Assembly: GCA_947650285.1 (NCBI GenBank)
Contig: CANTFL010000305.1
Span: forward strand, 62,001-126,000
Length of the DNA: 64,000 nt
Reading direction: 5' to 3'
DNA from: Hyaloperonospora brassicae
Taxonomy: Eukaryota > Oomycota > Peronosporomycetes > Peronosporales > Peronosporaceae
Position numbers and translations under genes: made by a program. The notes under the pieces were generated by a model. It saw only the letters and a program-made list of their open reading frames with translations. It was not told the DNA's origin and did no database searches. The number at the start of each line of letters is the position of its first letter. Position 1 is the first letter of the stretch. Positions 1 through 12,978 of this stretch are shown piece after piece.

Positions 1-1340
1 GAGTGAGGCGTATGTGGTGTAGGGATAGTAGGACATGGTATTGCCCACTATGAATTGAATATGGGAGTGGTGATCTCGACGAGACAAAGTAGAGTCACAA
101 ATACCAACAGGACAGAACTTTATGTGAATAGTATCGACGATACAAGATTCGATAAGCGATCAAGATGATTACTAGTCTACCCCCTTTTGGTATTTGTATA
201 GGACGACGAGGGGGATGAAGAAGAGCCACGAAAGAGAATTTGCCATCGAGGAAAGATGAAAAGATAATCAATAGAGAGCTGAATTTTCAAGTCCAAGACA
301 CGTGTGCATTTTTAGGGTAAGTACATGCGTGAGCATGATTATGCCTGCTGTCGAGCTGCTAGGAGCATAGCTTGTAGAGGTCTTGATTGGAAGCGCCAAG
401 AGTTTAGTCGGCCCAGGGTGAGCAGCACTCGTTTCCAGCGAAAGATCAGTCATATCGCACTGTGAGCCGGTGACCCAATAGACGGCACCGTAAAAAAAAA
501 CTCATCGAGCCACGAGTCGGTGGGTCTTTGACGAAGGACATAGTAAGTCATCTAGTCGGACGTATACTGCGCCCGGTGACCTGTGAAAGCGTGGAAATGC
601 CGACGTCTAGCCATTGATACGAGGTCACAGGATTGAAGGAACGGAAGCTGCTGAGCTCAGGCAGTCTTTTGGAAAGGAGTGTGAGTGGTTGAAGGCATTC
701 ATCTAGGCAAGAGTCACAACTGAAACCGAAGGGGAGAACCGCGAAGGGTATGTACCCGACGTACAAGCCCAACTGTACTTAATAGCTCGGCAATATATGC
801 GTTGTTGCGTTGAGACTATATTATCACAGATATGACCCACTAGTAAATCATACACAACATGCGTGTGAAGTGGAGAAACAGAAAATTTACTTACACAAGA
901 TCGATACAATTACCAAACTTTGTGGATCTTCTCATGGAATTGCAAGTTTGGCATAAATTCATGATTTAATAATTTAGTTGGATCAAACAGACGGAGCCAA
1001 ACAGATCGGTTTATGTGCTGGAACAGCGGCAGGCGACGATACGATTTTCTTTCTACTATAAAACGTGGTTGCGAGTCGAGTTACGCGTGCTGAATTTCGT
1101 ATACGAACTCCTGTTGCCAGCTCATAGTAGGCGAGCGGCATTGTGGGTAAGCTTCGACAAGGGACATGCAAATATATTGTCCATATTTTCAGGAAAAAGT
1201 TTTTTTCTTTGTAGGCGCAACAGGAGTAGCCAACAGCCCAGTTTTTCGAGGTCAATATTAGAAAAACTTTTAAGCGCTATATATTTTAACCTGTTCTCAA
1301 AAGGCACCTTGACTACGCTCTATCAAGCCGCCTACTAAAA
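1..1340. other. Moderate-GC block without an assignable gene
   Basis: This stretch is less AT-rich than the DNA that follows and holds several short open frames on the minus strand (about 268-453, 548-772, 703-909 and 983-1,255) and one on the plus strand (1,015-1,338). None shows a recognisable motif, a consistent codon pattern or continuity between frames. It may be the decayed edge of a repeat that begins outside the window. I see no RNA gene or clear promoter. Confidence 0.3.
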
Positions 1341-4300
1341 ACAAGTTTTACCAAAGAGATTATTACCTATAACGTTGTTTGCAAATTTAATACCAAACAC
1401 TACATTACACCTCTAGATTGTATTATACATCGCAAACAAGATAAGTAATTTTATGTTCGATGCTAGCACAAATGCGCGCTAAAGAACTTCCTGGTCGAAA
1501 AGACGCTTCAAATAAACCTTAAATTACAACACAATTATGTATGATATCATATCCGTCAGTGTGTTATTGCTAGTTTTGTAGCTGACAGGAAATTTTTTCT
1601 ATCGTTTTTATAATATAGGTATAATATTTTAGTCGCCAAACATTATGTGAATCTCAAAATACTGACTTTTGACCGTCTATACCTTCTTCTGTAGACGATT
1701 TGCATGAATACTCACGGCTCGTCAAAATGACGTACCGAAAATGGACCTGCTAACTTTGTGTTCGTCGTGTCTATAAAGTCGTTGTATCATTTCTATATTC
1801 TTGAAATATTAATCCTACAAGTCGCGTAAGATAAATATTAAGTGTTTATTTTTCAGGTATTACTTGCCGGAAATGACACTAGAAAAATTGACTACATATT
1901 ACATTTTTTTACTCGTCTTTTTTCCACTTTTAAAAAAGAAATCGAGATAAACGACTAACGTTATAATCCACGATTTAGTGAATATAAACTTGTTAGTTGT
2001 ATACTCGTATGTGACTCACTGGACACATATTTCATCGTCAGCTATTAAATGGGTAGTTATAATAGTTGATGCTTGCCTCGTAGGCCCGAAATAGTTGGTG
2101 GGAGCCATTATACATGTTTGGTATAGTAAAGGTTGTTTGTTTAGTATCGACAACCAATCTATAGATTGTATTTCATAAGAATCCTTGTTGAATCCGAGCG
2201 AAACGTTATGTGCGGAGTCGCATAGTGTAAAGTAGATTTTACACCGCAGAGAAAACGATGTGATTAACGCAAATATAGGTTACAACCTTAGGCGTTCATA
2301 TTTTGCTATCAAAGCTACCTTTTTTACATCTGCTTTTGATGGTTGTTGGTGAAGCTTTATACATCACGTATCATATCAAGTGCCTATTGGGGTTCATTTA
2401 AAATATAATAGAAGGACATTGATCGGTCCGTCAGATCGAATGGTAATTTTGTCGCGGTATCGATATATATAAACTAATTTATAGCTGCCAGTTATAAAGG
2501 TGAAGTATCTTTTAAAAGCCAGGTATTGATAAATATATTGTTATGATAAATAACACGTCGAGATGGGTAATAGCAGCTAAAGTAGCGCGTTAGGTAGCAA
2601 TACACTACGACGATTTCGAATTGCGCACCTTAGTCTCGCACGTGTAAAAAAATCATCGAAAAATTGTTTCTACATATGTGTATCCTCTACGTCCGATCAC
2701 GTAAAGCGCATATTTTTACAAGAAAAAATAGGATGCGGCCAATATATATGTGGTATAAAAATGTTGTAAGATTGGGTGGATGAATAAATTTATCGTGTAT
2801 CGAATACTGACGACTAATATTCCGTGATCGCATCGGTAATCCATAATAAAAATTTGATTCTAAAGACATCAGAATTGCATCGATATTTCTTTACTGATGT
2901 GATGCCTTATGGTAATTCATCTGTAATTACTGACCAAACGGACCTACGGACACCAGAAATTTGTTTTGTATCGCGTGATGGGGAGATACCTTTCGATTCA
3001 CGTCAGGCTAACGTTCTAAAGTGTGACAATTAGTTCATGATTGAAATATATAAATCAAAACCTTTCTCAATTTAAAGCCTATTGAGCGCGAAGGGCGTTA
3101 TACAAAGCGATCCGTACGATAAAGAATATTACGATTATATATTTATTAGCACCGGTTCAGGCATCAAGCATAAAAATTTAGAAAATATTGCGTATTAAGA
3201 TCTTGGCGCCTGGAAGTTAACATAATCTATACGACACCACTTCAAACTTATAAAGTGGCAAGTAAATTCTACGATCCGATACTTTATTTTCAGCATAAAA
3301 AAACAACCTTTATTCTAAGTTGTCTAGGATATATTCTACATTTATAATCGTTATGAATCGTTTTATCGTCGTTATAGCCATCCAATACAATAAGATTGCG
3401 TGACAATTCAGTATTCTGTATCCTACGGAATTCGACTATGTCGTAATATGATTAGATATAGTATGTTAGAATTAAATTTGATGTCTTAATAAATATGCAA
3501 TATTCTAGAATCATGAGCGACAGAAGATGCGTATTGAAGCATAAATGTGTAGTAAGTTGAAGGACCGCTATTTGGACATAAGCTTCTTTCTCTTTTCCCC
3601 TTGGTCCCAAAGCAATTGAAATTTGATTGGTCCAAATGTTTCGGACTCTATGTTTGCAGTAGAACTGGGAAAATAATTATCTACTGTCTTTTAAAGGGAA
3701 TTGTCGTAGCCACCACCTTAATGCTGATTGCCCTACAGTCTTAAATATCTTAAAATCTGATTGGTCAAGATGTTTCGGACTGTTTTATTTGCAAAAGACT
3801 GGGTCATTGATATAATAAAGATAAATTCCTAGGGAATAGCTATTAAGTCATTCCCTGCTTCCTAATTGCCCCTATCACAGTTTGAGTATGCTGCAGGTGC
3901 GTGAGGAGCTCTTGTGCGGTGCCGACAATGACGGACTTGCCAGAAAACAGGTCCCGATGCCCGAAGCACAATAAATAGGTAGTCGAACCCCAGCAGCAGG
4001 GCCATCGGCAATACAGCACCAGTAGCAACAACAGTAGATTCAGAAGCACTGGATAAAAAGCTTAAATAATGAAAACTCAGTGACATAGGCTGCGTAATAA
4101 GATTATCACATTGCCTATTATTGCACTGCATAGCCGTCATGTCGCCTCATTGTAATTAGAACTTTTTTGATTTGTTTGCTAGCAGCAGGATTCGGTGCAC
4201 AATATATATTAAATCGGTGTGTTTCGAGCCGCGTAATGCAAAAGCTCCTCCTTCAATTCTAAGCGTGGACAATCATCCATTACACATCTCATAAAAAATT

Positions 4301-7214
4301 CAAAAAAAGGAATTATACCATCGTTTCGGTTTTTAAAATACGCACACTGACACTTGCAACCTAACCTGGGTCGCTTGTGCCCTGCATTGTGGTGAACAAG
4401 AGCGCAACTTATCCACCCAAGCTTATTGCCAACACGATGGTCGTCAACGGGTCCGTGTGGTACTAATGAAGCTTAACAATAATCCGCATTAGTAAGAACG
4501 CAATGAATGTGGCTTGTTGTCAAAATTTTGTAGCAGCAGTAACCTCCAATTTTTTGTATGAGGATACCTGCAAAATACAACATCAGATATCTATGGTAAT
4601 CCTCGCGTACATAATCATCCACCGATATTCTTCCGTGATCATGAGCGTACACGTTGACAAAGAAGCATAAACTACGCAAAATAAATTGGTTTGTCACCGG
4701 TATCACATAATTCTAAAAATCCTAGCATCAGCATCATGGCAATCACTGCACAATCATTAGTCGATCAACTTGATTTCGAAAAGCGCACGTTTTTTTGTAT
4801 GAAGAATACAGAGACATGACATCGAATGAGACGTTTATATTTTGCACCATGATCGATTCGATTTTAAAAACAATTTTAGGACTGAGGGGCAAACAGCAAG
4901 ATGGTGGTACCTAGATAGCGGTTCCTACTAAAATACAGAATAATAGATATATGTGTTTTTAGATTTACGAATTCTTGAATATTTTTATACATTGACAGTA
5001 CGTTGAAATCAGCACCAGAAGCTTAGGATAAAAATGAAAATATGTCAATATTTTTGAGTGTCAGATATATGTTTCCCGAATCAATATATGGGCATAATAG
5101 AAATTTAAGTCTACATATCCAAAGCATTTATTTATAATATAAGGTACAGCATCATGTCAGCTATACAATTTGCTTTATTTATAATATCTTGCCAATGTAT
5201 TGCGTCGCGCATCATAGTCTTATCTTGCGAGACAAATCTTTAAGATTGCGAAAACTAGAACTTCGACCGCATTCCACCTAAATCGTTACCTGAAGGACTA
5301 TCGAAGTGCGTGGCAAACTTATAAGTATTGATAGATGCTAAACCTGCACTCAACCAATAAAAAGTGAGCAAATGTAATAGACAGGAATGATGAATGAAGC
5401 GATATGGCTTATTAATGTAGTCAGAACAAGTTGTAGTAGTTATAAGATCAAATTTTATCAGAAAGACAAGATCCCGGCACATTTTGTTCGATCCATGGTA
5501 AATACGAAGGATTAGAAAAATGCACAGATACGTTGTTATAGATATTGGCTGCGTTAAGTCAAAAATCTGACGACATCTGAATTTCATAGAAATAATATCG
5601 AAGGACTTTAGACATAATTGACAAATATGTCAATAATACGGCACAACATTTTTAATGAATAGAACTTTAATTCGTATCAGTCGCTTAAAACGTTTCACAA
5701 TCTGGGGCTCAGTAAAATGTTTAATCTCAAAGAATATGTATTATCATCTTTTACTTATCTTAAGGTTCAAATTTTCGCAAGCTTAAGATGATAGCACAAC
5801 ACATTGTCGTGATATTATACAACGCCGTCAATTACAAAATGTACAGTAGTTTTAGTGTGTTTACAGTGTAAAGAAGCAGAATTCACATAAAAAGGTTATG
5901 GGTCATGTAACGGAGTGATCTCATGTATGTAATTTGGACGGCGTGTGCCGGTGTAACTATTTTAATATTTGTTTAAGATAATTATATCTTGCCAGTCATT
6001 CATATACACTTTTATATAAAATATAGTTCAAAATCGCTTACAGTTCTACTATTTAGGTTTAAAATACACTCAAAACGACATGCTCATTAGCAAACGCGCG
6101 CATAAAGTAGTGTGTAAAATACTTTGGCATTGAAATTTGGTTGAATGATTTTTAAAAAAGTAGAAAATAACCTAATTTTTAACTGCTACACTCAAATTAC
6201 ATTTTTATATTTTCTGTATTACGCTTTTTTGTTTAAAATTTGTTCTTTATGCACGTAAGATATAAAGGTGTGGTATTCGAAACTTACATAGTGTCTGCTA
6301 GGAAAACAATAGCACAACACTTATTAAAAAATAGCGACACCCCGACTAAAATGATATATCCCATCGCTTAAATGTTTACGATAGTAGACATCAGTGTTTG
6401 ATTGTGTCTCTATCTGTTATGATAATTGGAAGCTAATGTCATTAATCCTTACTAAGTCATTCCTATACTAATTTCGAATTTATAAAGGTATGCAGATCAA
6501 CATCTTGGCTATAGCTAAGCGCTTAAATGTATTGTAACACTAATCATATGAATCGTATAATGCTATGTTATTCTTGTGTCCGCTAAAACGACGAGAAGTT
6601 ACAGTATGTTTGATTGATCTATATCGTTTGGCTAAGCTCTATAAAGCGCTTAAATCATCTGTGGTCTATGCCATTTGCAGTGTAAAAGGATAACAATATA
6701 ATCCATATTGCATAGCAATTAAAAATGTAGACCGATTGGGCAGATATACATTAACTACTTAATTGATGGTAAATTCTGTCGATCGACACTAGTTACCGTC
6801 ACATACAGATGTAATTGCAGGAGAGATTTCACATCGACCAGTCGACAATATCACACAGAATTATAGATTTGTCGATCTTGCTTATTTGTAACCCAACGAC
6901 CTTAAATGGCTACATCAGGTCTAGTCGATTGCCGTAGTTATAATGCTAACAATTATTTAATCAACATCAGATTTTGGTCTATATTACAGAAAACTATAAA
7001 AATTAAGTTTGAGCGTTTAATTGTCTTTATTTAAAAGAGAATAATTGGGGTGGCTTTAAAGTTTATACAAGACGCAATCAGGGCTTCCGCTGGCAAACCA
7101 TACAGTCTGTTTTCAAATATTGCATGGCTTCAATTTAGTGAAGGGATTTAATTTCTTAGATAATTTAACGTAGAAGTAACATTTTTTTTATTTTTTTCAA
7201 CAAAGAGCTGTATT
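1341..7214. other. AT-rich region with no gene detected
   Basis: About 5.9 kb of strongly AT-rich sequence. All open frames are short, scattered and lack coding-like codon structure. The only internal structure I can support is a pair of 51 bp direct repeats near 3.6-3.8 kb, listed separately. It could be ancient transposon DNA decayed beyond recognition. Confidence 0.6.
3619..3803 (+). repeat. Pair of 51 bp imperfect direct repeats, period 134 bp
   Basis: The units lie at 3,619-3,669 and 3,753-3,803. Both read as a 'gattggtc' core followed by 'atgtttcggact' and end in 'actggg'. By eye they agree at about four fifths of positions with no gap. The intervening 83 bp are unrelated. The function is unknown; this may be the remnant of a minisatellite or a repeated element end. 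Confidence 0.6.
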
Positions 7215-7220
7215 ATAAAA

Positions 7221-7277
7221 AGGGAATTGCTAAAATCATACCCCTTTTCCTTTTATTCACATCCTTCCTTCAAAATC
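7221..7277 (+). repeat. Left terminal inverted repeat of the 7.2-9.5 kb element
   Basis: It pairs with 9,429-9,485 at roughly 82% identity. The conserved blocks are GGGAATTGCTAAA, ACCCCTTTTCCTT and TTCAAAA. It marks an abrupt shift from AT-rich flank to the GC-richer interior. Confidence 0.75.
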
Positions 7278-7291
7278 TTATATATAAGGTC

Positions 7292-7792
7292 GAGACCGAA
7301 ACGGGTACTGACTCAATTGAGCTTGCCAAAGCCGCTGCAATTGGCGAGACGGCTGTCTTTGACGACGCGTCTGACGTTGCTCGAGAGGCTGAAGCTATGA
7401 CGCTTACCGCGCAAACGATAGCCGTTGCCGAGTCTATGACGGGTGTGGAGAAGGAGAAGACGAACGTTGGCGCTACATTGGAGGGAGCTGTCGAGGTACA
7501 GGAGGTCAACGTCGAGCAAGTTGATACCGATGACAAACCCGCATCTACTTCCATCACGGAGCCGAAGAGCAGCTTACCTTTGAGTGGAGGAAACTGCTAC
7601 ATTTCCACACGCACGTACCGTCTCCAGCTGAGTACAAACGCCGCAGACCATCACACGCAGGACCAAAGTGTACATTTTTCTCACGATGAAGTTTCAGCCG
7701 CGTTCTGGGGAGGCAAAGACCACTGCCAGCACAACGTGAATACGGAAGCAGGAACTGTCGTTCATGTATACAGTATATCAATAATGTCGTAA
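7292..7792 (+). pseudogene. Coding-like acidic, Ala/Val/Glu-rich reading frame inside the TIR element
   Basis: No family is recognised. The plus frame is open from before 7,292 to the stop at 7,790; an ATG occurs at 7,397 but the coding pattern begins upstream of it. From about 7,292 to 7,585 the codons follow a strong G-N-pyrimidine rhythm (many gcc, gtc, gac, gag), which is unlike the surrounding DNA and argues for real coding history. The peptide is rich in A, E, V, T and D with no Cys or His ligand pattern, so it is probably a flexible acidic segment. After ~7,590 the pattern weakens. It may be part of a decayed transposon protein or a captured host exon. I cannot choose between these. 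Confidence 0.4.
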
Positions 7793-8523
7793 CCGATACG
7801 CTATTTGATACGAGGCGAAGTACTATACATTGTTGCCATCTCGAACTTTGCTTTGATCTGCACGGTCAGCTTTGTGCCCTTGTTTCTGTATGATCGATCG
7901 ACACTGCGTACTACGCGACTTGGAACATAACCTCGTCAAGCGTAAACGTCACGATACAAAGATTCATTCGAGGACAGTTGGTCACAACTGCATTCCTCGC
8001 TGCCTCTCTATTGTCCGTGCTACCCGTATGTTCCTCATGAGACGTTCAATTCGGCGGTACAAGTACAGCAAGTGACTGTGGCTATGTGGAGATAAGCACG
8101 TATGAGCTGCTCGGTAAGGTGCGTCAGCGAGTGTTTTGCTGCATTCTTTGCTGCTACAAAAATAAGGCTCACGAGGTCTTATCGTCAAGTTGAGAATGCA
8201 AGGCGCTCTTTCATGCAGAACACCGCCTCCAGTCCGAGACCTCATCTACATGGATAGACAAGTGCTGTAGCACGTGCAGAAAACTGATCTTGAGGTCGAG
8301 TCAGTATCTCGCAGTACGTTGATGACGTCGAATATACATACACACGAACTGACACTGTCGCTTACTTGTTCGCATGCTGCAAATTTGACAACCAATTAGC
8401 TGGAATGCAGGTACCAGTTCCTTCTCGAGGTGGTCAGCATGCACTTGACCGGATCGTCAGTCGCTGCATGCGTTTGTTGCGCTCGTATTCAAAACATCTG
8501 AGCTGAGATGTCGTCATACAAAG
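7793..8523. other. Interior of the TIR element, no assignable gene
   Basis: This sequence is GC-richer than the AT-rich flanks. Frames are broken by stops. Around 8,125-8,145 one plus frame gives a Cys-dense segment (RVFCCILCCYKNK), which could be a relic of a zinc-binding region, but it is too short to support a call. Confidence 0.4.
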
Positions 8524-8708
<185 letters not shown>

Positions 8709-9428
8709 AATGACTAGACCACGTAGCTGCCAACATACGCAGTGCATGTGCTGCTATGTGTATTATACTTACTACAGAGTAAATGATCTGTACGATAGTC
8801 GCTACTACCTGCAGACAAAGTGATCGCATTCAATGGCCATTTCCGTCCATCTTCACCTGTGTGACCTGACCACGAACGGTTTAATCGCTGCAGTGCTGTC
8901 GCAATCGAAGCAGTTGACGTTGCAGTGAGCTTTGTATTGTGTTAATAGAATGCAGTGGACGTCGCTCGGTCCGTTACAGCGCAACTCTTGTGCGACCACT
9001 TTGGCATTGAACCTGTCGCGCACATTTTGCGGGTTCCCACTTCGATTGCTACGCACTGCCACAAGTGCTGCTGTACGTTCTCGTTTCTATTCTACTTACG
9101 TTCCACAATTCGTTTCGTCTTGTGTCATCCAGAAATTGGATCACTGCGCGCATGGACAGAGGCCATCTAAACACGTGCAAAATTAACTCGCAAAGCTCAG
9201 ATCGACTACCAGACCATCGCATTTGTTACTTCAGACGGCACGGTGGCGTCGGATGCTTGTCGTTTGCATTTTTTGTGGTTAATCGATACTGACACTTTTG
9301 AATAGATACAGGCGTCAGTAGTATCTTATGTATTTTTTACGTATTACTTGCCAATTAATGGCCTAGATTATTGAGTAATACCTTTGTCAGAAATCAAATC
9401 TTTAATCAAATAGGGATTTTATGTATAA
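8709..9428. other. Right interior of the TIR element, possible coding relic
   Basis: Plus-strand frames at 8,932-9,292 overlap and shift into each other, with coding-like stretches such as IAFVTSDGTVASDACRLHF near 9,218. No family is recognised. It could be the C-terminal part of a decayed protein whose N-terminal part is at 7,292-7,792, but nothing in the sequence links the two. Confidence 0.3.
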
Positions 9429-9485
9429 GGTTTTGAAATAAGGGTGTGTATCTAAGGAAAAGGGGTGTGAATTTAGCAATTCCCC
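9429..9485 (-). repeat. Right terminal inverted repeat of the 7.2-9.5 kb element
   Basis: The reverse complement matches 7,221-7,277. The outermost bases are GGGG at 9,482-9,485 (minus strand), followed on the plus strand by ataaa. Confidence 0.75.
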
Positions 9486-11440
9486 ATAAATACATGATTA
9501 GCGTTTAAATAATTAGAACAAAGTACAAAGTCGATGGATGTGGACACACGAACGAGATGCCAAAACTGTCTTGATCATATGGAACATATTCAGATTTAAA
9601 TTTGGTGATATGAATGCTACACCTATTCACTAAACAATCATTATCGCAATATATCTCTCCTCCAATATGACGAATGTAAAGTGCTGAAGGGTAATACTTC
9701 TTAAGTTTCAAGTTTGTTGTTACCAACTAAGTTCTACTTTGTTTGGCTTATACGTACCCTTGAGGACGTGTGTTATACGATCTTTGTGTAAAATCAAATA
9801 AAACATACGATTCCGCGAACACTTAGTAATATTCGTCTAGCGTAACCTCGCTGAAGCTATTTGTTTCATTTTCGTTACCTTTTTGGTTGTTGTTGGACCT
9901 ATAGTATAATTAATGACACAAAACCGACGACGCGGTCATAATGAAATATTTTTGTAGAACCCCTACCGAAGTAACATCAACATCTAATAATAGACTGTGT
10001 AACAGGTACGGCGCATTACATACTTTTGACAATAAAAATGGAGTGTAAAAGGTGTATGTGTCGGGGGTATTCGAGCTATACGCATGCGCGAGGTCTAAAT
10101 CATTACGTGCAAGACGCGGGTAGAAACGGTTTGCGGGAATTATAGATGACCAAAATGCAGATTTTAATTTATGCTCAACCTGTGTATTTATATCATATTG
10201 CCGCGATGATACAATAATCAGCAAAATTAAATGCGACAAATTAGTTCTTGTAAATTTTAGTGCTTTATAAAGATAATCGATGTGTAGACATGGCTCGCAT
10301 TATTATGCCATGAAAGGTTTGATGGCGACACAATGTATAATCAAACGAATTAAATGAATATAAGGTTCATTCTAACTTAGGTCAAAGTTGGCAGAGTGCT
10401 ACGGGTTAATTCGATATGTATGATAATAATATATGGCATTTTTTGCAGCTGACCTACCTAGACTCCTGATTTATTATAGGACAGAAGAGAAACATTAAAG
10501 GAAGCCGGATTCGAAGTCTTACTGATCCTTGTAAATGTTATCAAACCAACAGAGTATCGTTAATAAGTGCAACTTCTTTACGTCAATAGAACAAAGATTT
10601 GCAACAACTAATTTTTTGGTATATGCATACGGCCAGGTTGTCATTGCATCGACAAAACGAGCCTTTCGAACACTTATTTGAGCAAGTTCCATTCTCTTAG
10701 ATTTGGCGTAATGCTTATACAAATTTGTATTTTTTGGGACTATTAGTATTGGAAACATTTCTCGGTCTTCAACATAACTACTTTTACTCCATTTGATATA
10801 TTATTTGATTTATACAGAACATAAATTAATTTTATAGGTAAAGCTCAATTATTAGCATATTGCAGGTCTTAAATGAATGTAACTAAACGACCCTTGAAAT
10901 GAAAACGCATCCTGCTTTGCAATATGCTTTACATTAATTAATTTGGCGAAAGAGATAACATAGAAAGTACAATTTTAGTTGAAAAGAGTAAACAAATTTG
11001 AGACCGGTGGCATAATTTAAACTCAAAGGCTTTTTAGTTTGTGAAAATTTTGTTCGTGTCTATACCTATATTTATAGCAAATATATATTTAAAAAGGACA
11101 GTAAATTTTCGTGATAGCAATAAAATCAAAAGAAGGTTAAATCAAGAACAATTGCATACAATTTAGATCATAGCACATAATGGCGAGCCACATGTGTTTG
11201 AGATAATACGAAACGCGAATGGATGCGCACCTCACACGAAGTGTTGACGTAAGCAGATAAAAACCTTATCTATTGAATCATTGAGATGCTTTCGTTATAT
11301 AAATATGATATAGACGGCTTTTTTGTAAAAGGGTCAAATCGTTCATATTTAATTTAATTTGTTGATTTAAAGTCATTTTCAAACCATATACAGATAGCTC
11401 ACAGTTAGAGAGACCACAATTAAAGGACTAAAACAGTTTT
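9486..11440. other. AT-rich region with no gene detected
   Basis: This is AT-rich with short frames only (for example minus 9,910-10,239 and 10,519-10,758) and no motif. At about 11,402-11,440 the sequence 'cagttagagagaccac' resembles the CAG-starting ends of Tigger/pogo elements. I could not find a matching inverted copy on the far side, so no terminal repeat is called. Confidence 0.5.
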
Positions 11441-11525
11441 AGATCCGTATTGTACTTGACAAAAAACACATACAAATTTAAAGTGTATTTTTTTCTACCG
11501 CACAGCTATTGGACAAAAGAACGTA

Positions 11526-12978
11526 GTGACGCCCGCCACCCCTCCCATTCTCCCCACGCAAGGACAATTCGCAGTTTCCGAACACCTTCGCAGACAAACA
11601 CGACGTACGAATGGCGCCCCGAACGCACCTTCCCTTCGTCCAGAAGAGAGCTCTACAGACAAACCAGCGAGAGAACCCTGGAGTCACGCAAGCCCCGATC
11701 TCAGTCGATTGGTTCTGGGAGAGTTTAGAGGCCGTGTTGCTCGCTCCTCGATCAGCAGGATTCTAAATGAGGCCATTCCTGTCACCCTTAATCCGAGAGC
11801 CAAACGGCAGCAGAAGGGCATACATGCCGAGATGGAGAAAGCGCTGTTCCATTTCGTGCTCGACACTCAGAGTAAAGTCACGTCGACCGACTTCATCCAG
11901 CAACAGAAGACCAATCAACTGCTCGAGGTTGCAGGTGTAAGGACGAAGCCTTTCGCTTTCGTGGGTGTCGAGGTTCAAAGCCCGACATGGCATCAAGTCT
12001 TACCGACTGCATGGTGAGACGACCTCAGTCGAGCTGGAGACCCTTCACCAGCAGCTCCAGGAACTTTGGACCCTACTCGACGGCACGCGTCATGCTATGT
12101 TTTTTATATGGATAAAACCGGTCTTTTTAATCGCATGATGCCTTCGCGGGCTGTGGCAACGATGCCTTCGAGTGGCAAGAAGAAAGATAAGTCGTGCATT
12201 TCGATAGGCTATGCTCCAATATAAATAGGACTGAGAAACTGGACCCTATCGTGATCAACAAGTCCCTCAACCCCCGTTGATTCAAATCCATCGACGTTTC
12301 CAAGCTACCCGTCCACATCCATGCAAATGCAAAGGCATGGATGACTGGCGCATCTTTGCAAATTGGTCGAAAGCGTTTAATCTCAAAATGAGTGGGCAAA
12401 AGGTTCTTTTTCTGCTCGACAACGCGACCTCACATGTCAATTTGAAGCTCTCAAAGGGACAAATTCACTTCCTTCCGCCAAATATTGCATTCCATTTGCA
12501 GCCGATGGACGCGGGCTTCATTCGCAACTTCAAGCTCAAGTACAAGGCCCAATTCGTGCAAGGGATACTGGATATGGTGAAGGCAGGGAAGGAAGACAAA
12601 AATCTCGACGTTTTTAGCGCAATCCGTATGGTGGTAGAATCGTGGGCTGGGGTGGGCTCCGAAACGATTCGACACTGTTGGATCCACACCGGAATCGTGT
12701 CGGGAGTTATAACGGCAGTGGTCCGTAAGCAAGACGATCCGATTCGTCCCAAGGATCTCTCAATCCTGGCTAATCTAATCGACAAACTATTCTTATCTGA
12801 TGATATGGGTGCAGACGACTATCTGGAGTGTGGCAACAACCTGGAAGAATGGGAACCATACTCCGATGCAACTGCCACCTTTGAGCCATTTCCGAGTGAT
12901 GACGACAGCGACGTAGACAAAAATCCCATATTAACCCGTCGCGACGCGCTGAATGCTGCAATACAATTGTCTACGTAA
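11526..12978 (+). pseudogene. Tigger/pogo-type (Tc1/mariner superfamily) transposase, frameshifted
   Basis: A CENP-B-like DNA-binding and DDE transposase for cut-and-paste transposition, now broken. The frame 11,526-12,017 carries the two helix-turn-helix segments: SSISRILNEA, then NPRAKRQQKG and a following TQSKVTSTD...NQLLEVAG segment. After a frameshift the catalytic core follows: MDKTGLFNRMMPSRA (first Asp codon 12,111-12,113), LFLLDNATSH (second Asp 12,418-12,420) and LQPMDAGFIRNFKLKY (third Asp 12,508-12,510). The last 233 codons (12,277-12,978) are one open frame that includes the second and third Asp. All three catalytic Asp are retained, but at least two frameshifts and an in-frame stop near 12,222 split the gene. 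It lies in AT-rich DNA about 0.9 kb from a Tc1 relic. CENP-B or jerky-like domesticated genes share this fold, but the frameshifts argue for a dead transposon. Confidence 0.88.

Noticed and set aside
1..1340. Host gene in the moderate-GC left edge
   Set aside because: Frames are short, on both strands, and show no motif or codon pattern; there are no convincing splice-linked exons.
11402..11440. Tigger-type terminal inverted repeat starting CAGTTAGAGAG
   Set aside because: No inverted partner was found in the ~2.5 kb to the right of it, so the match may be chance.
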